Assembly: GCA_029207755.1 (NCBI GenBank) | Contig: JARCOQ010000007.1 | Span: 38,583,656 to 38,647,655 of the forward strand | DNA: 64,000 nucleotides | Direction of reading: 5' to 3' | Source: Chamaea fasciata | Lineage: Eukaryota; Chordata; Aves; Passeriformes; Sylviidae | Shown: positions 1-11,642 of the stretch, in pieces | Numbering within the stretch: position 1 is the first letter of the stretch | How the letters are laid out: each line of letters begins with the position of its first letter | The notes under the pieces: generated by a model | What the model was told of the DNA's origin: nothing | Databases searched by the model: none | Seen by the model: only the letters and a program-made list of their open reading frames with translations | Program-made: the position numbers and the translations under genes

Positions 1-487
1 AAAGTAAACACTGGCCTGGACTTTGTTGTCTCAGAGGCATTTGAGATTTTGTGCATATATAAGCATATGCCTTTTCCACTAAGAACTTCAAAACTGGGGA
101 ATATCCTCCACTATTTTTGGGCACAAATATAATTTGGAAATTTCAGAGATATCAAAAATAATCAGTGTTGAGAAATTATTTCCTGAGTTGTTTTTCTTTT
201 CAATCTATAAGAAAATTCCTACTTATTGCCTTGGTTCCCTTTAGACAGCAAAATACACAATAAGAATTTCATGAATTAAAGATTAAGAATTTCCCATCCT
301 TTCTCCTTGGATTTTCTCTCATTTCTCTGCTTTGTTATTTCATTCTGGTTCTTAATTTGTCCTGCAAGAAGCACTTGTAGTACATGTCATACCTTGCCTT
401 TTTTTTACCCCCTCTTTCTTCAGAAGTTAATGAAACCAAGCAGTAACCGCATGGTTGCCTGTTTGCACAGAAAGTTGTAGTCTGAAT

Positions 488-750
488 TTAATTTTGTTTC
501 ATCCTTAGGTGAGAGGAGGAAGAAGGATCATCTAACTTGCTGATTTCCTCACTGTTAGTTGCACATATATTTTCCCCTTGGATACAGAACTTCCAAGTAT
601 ATGATATGGGTGGAGCCAGAAGGTCCTCAAGCACCTCTATGGTGATGCATTTCTTATCAGCAAGAGATACACTTTCTGAGTGAACAGCATGCAAGCATGT
701 GTCTTCTTGCTTCTGAAGAAAAGGATCTTGCATTATGACATGACAGCCAC
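488..750 (-). CDS. candidate 3' coding exon, unrecognised product
   Basis: Read on the minus strand from 750 down to a TAA stop at 490-488, one frame stays open for about 86 codons. It contains HVIMQDPFLQKQEDTCLH and, further on, EVLEDLLAPPISYTWKF, and ends SSSSHLRMKQN. The amino-acid mix looks like ordinary protein rather than simple repeat. A possible splice acceptor (TGCTTTTCGAG) ends at 751; an in-frame stop lies a few codons further upstream, so an acceptor is needed here. No AATAAA was checked close to the stop. It could be the last coding exon of the minus-strand gene starting near 28.7 kb, but its phase does not join cleanly to the small candidate exon at 1,485-1,537. I do not recognise the protein. 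A chance open frame in AT-rich DNA is the main alternative. Confidence 0.28.
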
Positions 751-1484
751 CTCGAAAAGCACTTTAAACATTAGTGCAGACCAGAAAGTCTGATGCTAGA
801 AGTGTTACACAAACAGATTGGTGAGACTTGAAAGTGAGCACCTAATGAGTGGCTCTTGCCCACCTCCTCTGAAATGATCTCACAGCTATAGGCTTTATTG
901 ACCAAGAGAAGTGGTGATGTAGTTCATGTTTCTCAAGAGATAATGAAGAGAGATTTTACAGCAGACATACTAAAAACCTGTTTCAGCCGTCATGAACATT
1001 AATTGATACTTCACAGTAAAAAATAAGATTTGAAGCAAGAAAAACTTGAGGTCTGAAGTAAAGAGATACAAGTCACACAGCACAGAAACAGTACTGAAAC
1101 CCATGACTGTAGATTAGACTGCTTGAAAGGTAGCTTCACATGTAAGAAGAAACCTGCATTTCTTCACACTAGAAGACAAAAAATGCCAGAGAAAAATCTG
1201 AAAGGTGACCTCACACAAACCAGGGAGAATTAAGGATTCAGGACAAGGGTAAATTCTGACAAGTCAAGAAAGATGGAGTCCTGCTTCAGCAACTTCATTA
1301 GGGACAGGATATTAAAAGGCTGGCTTAAGGTAAATCATTCTTATTCATTCTTCAGCTAACTAACAAAAGAAGTACTTCAATCTCATCAAATATATCAACC
1401 AAAGTAAATGTATATTAATGAAAACTGACCTCTAACTTACAACACTGAAGTACAATATTTTAGGATTGTACTTAGTTTCTATAC

Positions 1485-1537
1485 CTTTCTGGTGGTGTTT
1501 GCAAAATCTACTTCAAGAAAACATGAATGACTCTGCT
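1485..1537 (-). CDS. candidate 53-bp internal exon
   Basis: On the minus strand a good acceptor (CCTGTTTCTAG at 1,548-1,538) and a good donor (AAG then GTATAG at 1,485/1,484) enclose 53 bases. Only one of the three frames is open; it reads QSHSCFLEVDFANTTRK after two leading bases. The splice sites are better than average for this region, but the exon is so short that open reading is weak evidence. A tandem acceptor two bases further in would change the phase. No function can be assigned. Confidence 0.18.
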
Positions 1538-1705
1538 CTAGAAACAGGTCCATGAAATTAGATTCAAAAGGACAGAGCAGCCCTGAATACTTCTTGGGTA
1601 TTAGAGCAGGAACTGGAGGTACATAACAGACACAGCAAGGAGAATGTCTCTACAAAAGCCAGTAGTTTTCCCTCAGTTATGAAAAAGGATTTTCTTAGGT
1701 GGCTT

Positions 1706-1790
1706 GGGGGGGGGGGGGGGGGGTTTGTTTGGTTGGTTTTTGTGGGTTTGTTTGTTTGTTTTGTTTTTGTTTGGTTGGTTTTTGAGGTTT
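1706..1790. repeat. 18-base G run followed by G/T-rich simple repeat
   Basis: Eighteen consecutive G at 1,706-1,723 run into GTTT/GGTT-type low-complexity sequence to about 1,790. The opposite strand is A/C-rich. Frames running through it encode poly-Gly or poly-Pro and are artefacts. It resembles the longer G/T block at 26.16 kb. Confidence 0.9.
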
Positions 1791-2262
1791 TTGTACAGCA
1801 CAGTCTCAGAGGGTATGAACCACCAGCTCTTTTTACAACATTCTTGAAAGAACACATGGGATATGGGTATGCTACCTAAATATGCAGCTGCGTATTTCAG
1901 TTGGCCTATCTTTTCTCTTGGTTCAGCCATTAAAAAAGATATTTTCCATATATGCATCTAAAGAGTATCTAACACACATGAATACACAGATTTCATCTCA
2001 GTTTCAACTGTCCTCTCAACAGCTACGAATCTGTCCTAATTGTTAAGAAGTTGTATGTATGTGAACATGACTACCTTAGAGACAAATAAAATAAATACTA
2101 ATTCCACATCTGTGGAAAATACTTCCAAACTGGCATCAGACTTTCACTGAGCTATGCTGAAGGCCAGAGAAAGCTGCGCACGCTTTTTTTACCATTATGT
2201 TATATAGCTCAAATGTGCAACATTCAAGAGCCAGTTTATTATTTACACTGAACTGCTCTCAC

Positions 2263-2454
2263 ATAGCTGTTGTTTAATTTTTTTACTTTCATTTTCAAGT
2301 CTTCTGTTGGTTTAGAAATGTTTTCTTCCTGGTTGCAGTCTCTTTTTAAGGCATAGCGACAAGTAATAGAAGCAGACAGGAAGTAGGGGTTGTTGCTCTC
2401 TAGAGGATGATTAAGCAAGTCAGCACAAATTCCCCGAAGTTCCCACAAAACAGG
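2263..2454 (-). CDS. candidate coding exon, unrecognised product
   Basis: A 192-base minus-strand stretch (exactly 64 codons) reads WELRGICADLLNHPLES and later FLSASITCRYALKRDC, ending KVKKLNNSY. It is followed by a possible donor (TAT then GTGAGA). The acceptor would be TAAGAG at 2,460-2,455, with a poor pyrimidine tract. If the donor is not used, the frame runs on to a TAA at 2,241-2,239 that overlaps an AATAAA-like signal, so this could instead be a terminal exon. The composition is protein-like with scattered Cys, Trp and charged residues. It is in phase 0 with the candidate at 2,660-2,794. No domain is recognised. Confidence 0.27.
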
Positions 2455-2659
2455 CTCTTATGTAACAACATATGTTTTCAAAGATATATTCTCTGAGCAG
2501 TGGAGAGTCTTCATGGGAAAGATATAAGCTAGCTTTATAATAAACACTGTGGAGCATGAAATAACTATAAAGTAAAGAGCACTATAAATGAAGTAGTAAA
2601 TTATTAGATACTGGAAATCCCACAGCAACTGATTCTCATTTACATTTCTCAGAATTAAC

Positions 2660-2794
2660 CTTGGTCAATAAAGTATCCAGGTCCTGCAGTCCCTTGCTTA
2701 CGCAAACAAAACATATTATGTGTTCCTTAGAACATGACTTGTAATGCTCTGGGATGAGTCCAGATAATGGTTTTAATGCAAGTACTCCAGATAA
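2660..2794 (-). CDS. candidate coding exon, unrecognised product
   Basis: On the minus strand 45 codons are open, including LIPEHYKSCSKEHIICFV and SKGLQDLDTLLTK, ending at a donor-like AAG then GTTAAT (2,660/2,659). The assumed acceptor (CTACTGAAG) is weak. A stronger one (TTTTTTCACAG, about 20 bases upstream) would meet a stop in this frame, though it opens a different frame that stops later. If both are real, this exon joins in phase 0 to 2,263-2,454. Open length alone is not significant in sequence this AT-rich. Confidence 0.2.
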
Positions 2795-4050
2795 CTTCAG
2801 TAGAATTCACTTTCTGTGAAAAAAGCATGAAAAAAAAAGCATCCTTTTCCTCTTACTTATATACAGAGCAGAAATTCTTTAAACTTGAGAAAACTTAAAA
2901 AAAAAAAAATCCCTAATATTTACCTTGCGTTAGACCATCCCAGTATATACTGTGTTTAGATTATTCAGTACAGCTGTGGACTGGTTAAAGCCATTCAGCA
3001 CTGCACACTTTTTATTCTTTAAAAAATGCACACACATTAAAGTTTTTTTGTCCTTCTCTTTAATTTTAAAGAAAATTGACACATTTTATTACAATAATTC
3101 TAAGTTTATAGGAGTGGTTATTTACCTTCATGTGAGAAAAAAATTTGACTACCTAGAATCACATGAGGACAGACTACTATGTAGTTTGATTTTTCTACCA
3201 ATGAATAAAAATCTGGGGACACAAATATCAAAAAAAGTTAACAAAAAACACAGCACAACAGATCAAGTTTGCAAGTTAATTACAATTTCACTGCCCATTT
3301 AAAAAGACTCGATATTGCAAAGGTAGAAAAGCCAGGTCAACCAAAAATAGCGAAATTAACTATGGTCTCTCAAAGCAGAACCTCAAGCTGTGCTGCAGCA
3401 GAACATCTATACTCTGAAAGTCTGCTACCAGTAAGTCTGATTCCTACGAACCATCCCGAGCATTTTATTTTCACACTATGTGGACAAAAGCTTAGCATTC
3501 TCTGTATTAAACACATTGCCCAGATGTACAAAATCATACATATCTTATCCCGCAATTCCTAAAATACCTCACTTAAATTTGATATGAAAAGAACATCTAG
3601 TCACAAAAGGACTGGATGCTCTTAATATTCTATCTGACACTGCTGTCATATATGGATTTTTAAACTTTTTTTTCACCTGTTGACCCAAGATATGGCAGAG
3701 CCAGAAAACACAGGGGCATGCCCAAACAAAGCAGTCGTTTTTGTCTCTGCAAAATCTATATGGCCCTAATGGAGAAGTTCACTTATCTCACGTTTCTCAC
3801 AATGGCACTGAAGTGAAAAAATAGAGTTAAAATCCAAAGATCTTCTCACACCCATATGCTACATCTTCTCAACAATCAAATATTTTGAAGAAATATACTT
3901 CTAATAATTTACTATTTCTGTTTAGCTGGTGTTTCATTGTATTGGTGCACACCTATGCCTGAATGGTTAAGAGTGGGAATTCACTCTGCGTGGTACCTAG
4001 AAACTGAACTAAAAGTTATGCAACAGATCATTTTTCTGGTCAAACAGGAT

Positions 4051-4533
4051 CATTCCTTCTCTTCTCTTCTCTTCTCTTCTCTTCTCTTCTCTTCTCTTCT
4101 CTTCTCTTCTCTTCTCTTCTCTTCTCTTCTCTTCTCTTCTCTTCTCTTCTCTTCTCTTCTCTTCTCTTCTCTTCTCTCTTCTCTTCTCTTCTCTTCTCTT
4201 CTCTTCTCTTCTCTTCTCTTCTCTTCTCTCTCTCTTCTCTCCTCTCCTCTCCTCTCCTCTCCTCTCCTCTCCTCTCCTCTCCTCTCCTCTCCTCTCCTCT
4301 CCTCTCCTCTCCTCTCCTCTCCTCTCCTCTCCTCTCCTCTCCTCTCCTCTCCTCTCCTCTCCTCTCCTCTCCTCTCCTCTCCTCTCCTCTCCTCTCCTCT
4401 CCTCTCCTCTCCTCTCCTCTCCTCTCCTCTCCTCTCCTCTCCTCTCTCCCCTCCCCTCCCCTCTCCCCTCTCCCCTCTCCCCTCTCCCCTCTCCCCTCTC
4501 CCCTCTCCCCTCTCCCCTCTCCCCTCTCCTCTC
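4051..4533 (+). repeat. compound pentanucleotide pyrimidine microsatellite, about 480 bp
   Basis: An uninterrupted pyrimidine tract on the plus strand. It starts as (CTTCT)n to about 4,235, changes to (CTCCT)n to about 4,443, and ends as CTCTCCCC-type units to about 4,530. The change is directional, T to C, across the array. The opposite strand is all purine, so the tract can form triplex (H-DNA). Open frames of 170-200 codons across it encode only Leu/Ser/Pro or Arg/Glu/Gly repeats and are not genes. Confidence 0.97.
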
Positions 4534-4535
4534 GG

Positions 4536-7500
4536 ACCCAGGTGATAAAGACCTTGCACCACTTTATTCTTTCACAGCTTGTTGATCTCACTGCTTTAAA
4601 GTGATGCCAAAAGTAATTTTTACAGCACTATGTTTCATTTTCAGCTCTTCTTCCTACACATAAGTGTTATTTTTACTCCAAAGCCAATTATTATTCAGTA
4701 CCAAACAATGGCTGATGAGGATTATCACAATAGATATTAAAAGGTACTTTAATTTATCAATTTCACTCTAAAGAGTTGAGCAAAATAAAAAATAGTAAAT
4801 GTTTGAGTCACTAGAGCAGAAGCCAACTATTGCTGTATCACACTGTTTTGAGGATGATTTTGATCTCAGTTAAGTGACTTCAAGAAAGTTACACAATGAA
4901 ACTCCTAAGTGAGAAATGGAGTGAACAACATGCAATTTTGTTGATTTGAGCTACTCCTAATCATAAGAAGAGTCTACAAAGTCAAAAATTGTATCTCCAA
5001 AGCCTGTATAAAAAAGTAAGTGCATTCTAACAGCTTTAAAAAATGAAAAAGTAAAAGAAAACAAGACTTCGAACTAGCCTAGAGATGAAAATTGAGAAGA
5101 CAACTGCTACTGATTTAAAAAAAAAAGTTTCAAATATACATAAAAAAGGACAAAAAGACAAAAGACAAAAAAAATGCCAAGCCTTGGAATGATAAGTTTA
5201 AAGGTATGGTAATAGAAACTACCTGTTTCATTCAGTTGTGCACAAGTTTGTTTTGCTTCCCTAATATACATCTTTTCCAAGAAGGGTGATTGCAGAGGGA
5301 TCATAAAATGGATAATCCAAAATACTTTCCCAATATCTCTTAGATCTGGTTTAGTATAACCCCTAATACATAATTCAGAATAAAAATCCAAATTTAAAAA
5401 AAAAATCCCTATTAAGCGTAATGAGGAAATCCAGAGCTGAAAATCTATTCCTTTCAGGTTGCATGAGCCTCTGAGGACAACAGATGGAAGCATGGTAGTT
5501 AACAGAAGCATCAGGAGAATCCTAAAAGCTGCCAAAGCACTCCTGCCCTTTGGTCAGGAACTGCAGACCTGCCAAAAACAGGGGTCAGGAAGAGAGAACT
5601 GACAGCTTGTGCAAATGCTTTCCAGGCTATGAGAATCCTGATCCTCAGGGCACTTGAGCTCCCTAGTTGGACCTAAATAACTTGAAAAAGTGTCTTTTTT
5701 TTTCCCCCCCTAAATTTTGGAAAAGCCATGCATGGCAAAGCAGGCCTTAGGCCAGCTTCCAGACTAAAAATCACTTGGTTTTGCATTTTCAAAGGAAAAC
5801 CTGCAGCTCAGCGGGAGCAGGGAAGATGGGCTCAGGCCAGAGCTTATTTACAAATCCACCCCAGCTGATAAATGTTCTTTGAACAAAAGAAATTTCTGCT
5901 CATGTGTTAAAGGGCTATCTAATGGACATGGAAGCAAAGGAGAGCCTTTCTGCCAACTTCACCTAAGTGCTGCATCAAACTGAACTGTCAAATGATTCAG
6001 TGACTGTTCCTAAAATTTGAGATCCTATACTGCAGCTTTGTGCATCCAAAGGAGAGTCTGAGTAAATCCACAGTTTTTGCTTCTAAGCCTGTAAACGGGC
6101 TATTAACAGATCTTTGCATGCATGTGGTGGTCCATTTAAGGGGTAATTCAAGCAGTTTGGGTGATGAATGTTGGTTTAAAAATTGGTTAATCGAATAATA
6201 TTAGTTAGGAATCATACAGCTACCTAGGAACTTTAGGTGCTTTTGGCACTAAGCATCAGCAAAAGGAAAATGCTGGAATTTGGGTTTTCAGATTAGGTTG
6301 ACTGACAAGTGAAGCAATAGAGTAAGTAAATGTATCTTATTTTGTCTCAGACATCTTTCTCATTTAAATCCTGCCATATAAGCAGGGCACTTAATGCTTA
6401 AAAAAACCCACCCAACAGCCCTGATATCCTTTATTTCTACATGGTCCAATTAAGAAAACTGTTCCCAAAGTCACTGGAATGCAAAATTACAGACCACTGG
6501 CAGAAAAAATAGTCTTGAAAAAATGGACAAATGCACGGCCTCCAGTAAACTGTCTTCACTACTTAAGGTTCTAATAATATGAAGACCTGAGGCAGATTAA
6601 GTGGAAAACAACACTCTTAACTCCTAAATGGAAGCAATTATTTAGCCTACAAACACTCAACGTGTCCAAGAACAGCTGGATCTTCAATTCTGCTCTTCTG
6701 TGGAGTGTGTACATCTCATCACCATGACTTAACATATTTTCTTCTGGAATTGTCACCTCGGCTAATTTAGTGGGCAAAGATCCAATTCACAGTTCTTTTG
6801 GTTTACATTTTAGTCAAAGTGTAATTTTGAAAAATGCCCATCAAAAGGAGGAACAGAAGGAAGTACCACCGAAATGCTATATTTGACTCCGTTTGAGGTT
6901 ACTGTTTCATTTGAGTTTTTTTCACTATTAGCAGAAGAACGGGCATTTATCCTGGTCTTAATGTCACTTTACTCACCAGATCACCTATGAGTTTTTCAAG
7001 ATCTGAAACCGCTGCTTTGAGACTAAATCTATAAAGAACATGCTAAGAAATGCTGCATGCTATTACATTTCACCAAATTCTCTGCCTCATTTGTGCAACC
7101 CACACAGGGTTAGGTAGGATTTAAATCCTAAAGGTCTGTAGCTCTTGGACTCCATTCATTTCAAGACTGCTTATATTTAGTATTTCAGATAAACAGTTCC
7201 GGTTTGTTTAAATGTATTTACAACTATCAAATCCAGGCAGGTAAGTGTTAAAAGCAGTGAGAAAACAATAGGAGGTTAAAGTATGCGATGCAATAAGAAT
7301 GTTTAGCATGTCCTAACACTCCAACTTCCCCCCCGCCCTCCACTGTTCAGGCATCTAATTGTTTGCTTTTCCTCCTACATACAATAATGAAGTGAACTAC
7401 AATCAAAGTGTGATGACAAATGGTCCCAGGGTTTGCATTCTTTGGAATATATTGGCATTTGTAAACCAAAGAAAGATAGATGTAATCAACCACTCTCTTA

Positions 7501-9042
7501 TAAGAGAAGGATCTGGAAGCGTATGTTGGCAAAATCTTCAAACAACATTAAGCACTAATTTGAAAGCATGTTTGAAAGGAAGAAAGCAATGCCTCTAATA
7601 CCAGTTTATTTGTATAACAACAACTAGAAACTGAACTTTCTAGACATATTTTGAAAGATGGAAACAATTAAAATGCATTAGTGATCTAAACAGGCACTGT
7701 ATTTAAAAAGAAAAGAACTTTAAACAATCAAGGTTACACATATCCACATTTTGTTGACTAATCCTCACCTTCCCTTGATCTCCTAATATTTAGTACTTGT
7801 ATTACATGGAAACATTGCATCTCTGCTTACAGAAATTCACAAGAGTTGTCTGTGTACACTTTTGCCTATTGAAAAAGAATGATAAAATATCATGAGAAAA
7901 ATCCCATTAGCTGCAGGATGGCAATTTTTCTGCCTCCAACATTAAAAACTTGGACTTTTCTATTAAAGAAACCAAACACATAGTGGCCAGGTTGTACTAT
8001 ATCATCGATGTAGCCACTAAATAGTCAGCTCATTCACTAGTAAATAGAAATGGACTAAGTATACGGGGAGGACACATTATTCACGAATTCCTCTTTCCCT
8101 TTCTAGACAAGATACTACTAAAGGACTTAGTATGGGAGAAGACTTAGCAAGGAAATGAATAATCAAATATTATTTTAAGTACTTTAAAATATTTCATATT
8201 TAAGCTAAAATAAACCTTAAATTAGGGGTTAACATAACCTGCATTTTTTGCAGTTGTGTTCGAAATGCGGCACTTCAAATTGCTAGACACTGACAACCCC
8301 TCCTTAAAAACAAGATAAAGTCATTCCAAAACCCAAACATGAGCTGTTAAAAACAGAGACATCTTCAGATACTCGCTTTTGACCTGCTGCAGTCTTGCCA
8401 GGCCATCACAGACACATTGAAACTTCAGAAAATTTTGTTATAACTGCATAACATATATCTCCTTCTCCTTCTTTTGCATCCTTTGATGACCATCATCATT
8501 AGTACACAATGAAAGACACAGTTCATGCCCACAAGATACTATTTCTATCTTTCAAAAGCATTCTTGCTGTTGCTCTTAGTCTTGATGATTTTATGTGTAG
8601 CAGAAACATAGCTATAGAGAAGAATGATACAGAGTTGGAGATTTCCTGATGGAGTTTTGATCTCTTTGTTTTCATATGAGGCATGTTTCCAACCATTACC
8701 TTTAACAGGAAAATACTTTTAATTACATATATTAATATTTTAAGAGGTTGATTAATACTTTTAAAACCCAATCAAACTAAAACAGTGTAATCACAGCATA
8801 TCAATCAGTACTTTAGAGATTCCATAAAAAAGAATCTATGTATCAGAATTTTCAGACAAGGTACAATAGAGGTAATGCTTTCCTAGTAACAGAGTACTTG
8901 CATTTTAGGAACAAAATGGTGGTAATTACCCCATGAAACAGCTTAACCATTCATTAAAGGTTAAATAGTAAAACACTGAAGAAAAAGAATAATAATCTTG
9001 ATAACTCTAAAAATCACCATTGATACAGTGAGTGTCAAAGTG
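4536..9042. other. AT-rich non-coding stretch
   Basis: Mostly unique AT-rich sequence. The only coding candidate is the minus-strand exon at 5,223-5,362. I see short A or T runs and no mobile element, RNA gene or long open frame with plausible composition. It is consistent with introns of the proposed minus-strand gene. Confidence 0.5.
5223..5362 (-). CDS. candidate internal coding exon (best of the minus-strand set)
   Basis: A 140-base minus-strand interval is bounded by a T-rich acceptor tract ending ATGTATTAG (to 5,363) and a strong donor, GAAACAG then GTAGTT (5,223/5,222). The frame gives 46 codons plus one base at each end: GYTKPDLRDIGKVFW, then a hydrophobic IHFMIPL segment, then FLEKMYIREAKQTC and AQLNET. 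The alternating hydrophobic and charged pattern suggests an alpha-helical repeat protein. The surrounding open frame continues for 142 codons, but its flanks are low-complexity Phe/Leu, as expected for translated intron. I do not recognise the family. Confidence 0.38.
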
Positions 9043-9280
9043 AAAGAGAGAACGTTTACATTAGATATTAGGAAGAGATTCCTTACTGTGAGAGTGCTGT
9101 GGAACTGGAACAGGTTGTCCAGAGAGGTTGTGTCTGTCCCATCACTGGAAGCATTCAAGGCCCATCTGAATGGGGGTCTCAGCAACCCAGTCTAGCGGAA
9201 GGTGACCCTGCCTGTGGCAGGGGCCTTGAAATTGCTGGTCTTTAAGGTCCTGTCCAACCCAGATCTTTCTATGATTCTTC
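9043..9280 (+). mobile_element. CR1 LINE fragment, 3' end
   Basis: The sequence matches the 3' end of the avian CR1 non-LTR retrotransposon in sense orientation. It has the 'attagatattaggaagaga' block, the 'ctggaacaggttgtccagag' block, the 'ggaagcattcaaggcc' block and the terminal 'tctatgattcttc'. About 240 bp remain of a 5'-truncated copy, as is usual for CR1. It is diverged and has no function. Small open frames on both strands here are translated repeat. Confidence 0.93.
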
Positions 9281-11280
9281 AACTTCAAACACACACAAGT
9301 AGTATCATCATACTGTATCCTATAACATTTATTTCGCACTACTGGTCTAGAGACCGTTTTCAGGAAATCCCTGCTTCAGAGGAAGGGAAAATGAATTAGT
9401 GAAATAGGATTTCAACAGGCAACAGAGAATCAGGACTACAAAATGTGAATGTTCCCTTAAATATCCATTTAAGGAACAAATGGCAGATAGCTCTGCAATT
9501 GTAAATACAATCTCAGCCATTAGAGAAAAAAGGAGATAGTATACACAGAACACAAATGTATCATACTTGGCCCCTCTTCCAACCCTGTTTCACATATTTT
9601 TGTGACAGCTATTCAAACACCTTAAATATCAAAGATGTGACTCATAGGATAAAATAAGTTCTGGCAGTAACACATTTGTATCTATTCAGGATTTAATAGG
9701 TGCTCACATTTACTCGGTTGCAACTGAATTCTACTAATAACTGTGTGAGCCACTAGGACATATTAACAGATGCACATTCTTGTTCAGAGTTAAGAACAGA
9801 AGTGTAGAGGGAAACCATCCAAGCATAAAAGTATTACTGGAGAGGGAAGGAAAACCTGAGGAGGAAAACTACAGGATTAAAAATAAAAGCCTGTCAGAAT
9901 AACACAAGAATGTCATCTGCAAGATTCTGTTAGTAAAAGATTTAAGGAGCATTTGCTTATATAGCTAACATTATAATACAAAACCAAAAAGCCAAGCTAC
10001 AAGCAGACAGTGGCAGTCAGACTTCAAACTGCAGCATGCAAGCAGAAGCTGTGCAGGGTAATGGTATTGAGTGGGCACTGTGTCTACAGGTGCACGACCA
10101 CCAAGGCCAGCATCTGGCTTCCTTCCAAACACAAGACTGAAGTTCCAGCTGCTCAGAGGCACTGTGCTGGCTCCATCAAGAGCACATTTACACTGTAGGT
10201 CTTTCAGACACAGAATTGTGGCTTTCTGAAGCAGAAAATTTGTGATCTGACACCCATAATGTTAGTGACAATGTTTGAAAGAAATAGTTTCTACAAGTGT
10301 TTATAATATTTTCATAATCACTATGAAAGTCTGTGAACTCCAGGCTATGAATGGCTCAAAAGCCATTTTTCTTCCATTTCAATCTAGAGCTAACACAGGC
10401 AATATTCTATGAGAAAAAGTTATTTTTAATTTAAATATTTTTTAATCAAGTGCTATATAAGGGAACTTTACAAGTAATACCATACTTTCCTGCAACAGAC
10501 ACACCTTCAACTAGTTCCATTAGCTTCTTAATTTCAGTATTTTTTATTATAAGACATAATTGTCTTCCTATTGAAAAGACCATACATTGCACCACCCCTG
10601 CATGGTTAGGCTTCTGTTTGAATATATGATCTCAGCAAAAACAGAACAGCCTGAGCATCCCAGTAAGAAATTTGCTTTTGTCTCCAAAGACAGCAGAGAA
10701 GCACAACACTGCCATCTCCACCTTAAATGCTGAAGTACAAGCATCACACACATAATCTAGTGAAAAGCTTATTAAATATAGTGAACAAGAACACATGGAA
10801 AGAATTACAAAACCTTTTTGAGCAACTTAAGAGAACTATTGTCAGGTAGAAAAATTAATTTCAATCAACCAATGTAGTATACCAGAAAATCATCAAATTC
10901 AACAGCCCCAAAGCCTAAAGGAGACAGAGTAAGCAAGCTCTCAGCCTGTCTAGCCTCAGTCCATGACATCAAGTGACTGACATCAGAGAAAAGCCATATC
11001 TGAAAGTGTCTTATGCCTTGTTTTACCTGTCAGTTTTCTAGATGTGGTGGCTCTTCTAGTGATGGACTTACATGCTAGGAAACAGATGACAATCGACTCA
11101 ACTTCCATAGATGCAACTTGCTGTGATTCTTCACCTCATATACATTAAAGTGGGTTATATTCATAGCAAAGTACAATAAGAAGCCTGAAATATATTCCCC
11201 AGACCCTAACTCAGTTCTGTATAAGTTCAGTGGCAAACTCGTAAGTTCAGTATTACAAAGAAGAGTTTATTAAGGTTCTT

Positions 11281-11360
11281 AATACAAACAAACAAACAAA
11301 CCCAAAAAAAGAAAAAAAAAATAAGAAAACACCTAAAAATCCCCCCACCCAAAAACATTG
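11281..11360. repeat. A/C-rich low-complexity tract
   Basis: CAAA-type repeats followed by long A runs and C runs ('ccccccacccaaaaac'). It belongs to the recurring A/C-rich class also seen at 14.48, 38.80 and 51.03 kb. Confidence 0.85.
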
Positions 11361-11553
11361 AAAACTAAAAAAAAGAGTGAAACCTTCCTTTCCTCTTAAT
11401 CCTCACACAAAGCTGAGCAAAGTCCTTTTTTCCTGTTGTGGATTATTTGAATACGCATCTTCCTTTAATGGTATTTGTTAAAGCTTCAGGTTACCTGAGA
11501 AGCAGGCCCTACAAGGGAAAATATGGAAGGTGGCAAACAGCTTAATTAGCTAC

Positions 11554-11642
11554 CACAATAGAGCAAGCAAATTAAATTGCTGATGTGTGTCAAGCTTTGG
11601 GTGAAGTTCAGAAGCGGAAGTGTTCCTCGCACCCACTGCAGC
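11554..11642 (-). CDS. weak candidate internal exon
   Basis: On the minus strand an acceptor-like TACCTGTTTGATCAG and a donor-like GTG then GTAGCT enclose 89 bases with one open frame of 29 codons. It reads LQWVRGTLPLLNF and THISNLICLLYC, a leucine-rich helical pattern. CpG dinucleotides kept inside (TGCGAGG, TTCCGC) are unusual for this AT-rich region and hint at constraint. A plus-strand donor (AACAG then GTAAGC) sits at the same place, so the signal is ambiguous between strands. Function unknown. Confidence 0.18.

Larger units (their letters stand above)
1791..4050. other. AT-rich non-coding stretch with two candidate minus-strand exons
   Basis: Apart from the candidate exons at 2,263-2,454 and 2,660-2,794 I see only AT-rich unique sequence with short A runs (for example 2,829-2,838 and 2,898-2,909). 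It contains no recognisable mobile element. It fits intron or UTR of a minus-strand gene. Confidence 0.5.

Noticed and set aside
488..750. Resemblance of a QEDTCLH-like stretch to the N-terminus of a Fanconi anaemia protein
   Set aside because: Only a few residues agree and the position would be wrong (3' end of the gene); treated as coincidence.
3937..4591. Open frames of 170-202 codons on both strands
   Set aside because: They run through the pyrimidine microsatellite and encode only Leu/Ser/Pro or Arg/Glu/Gly repeats.
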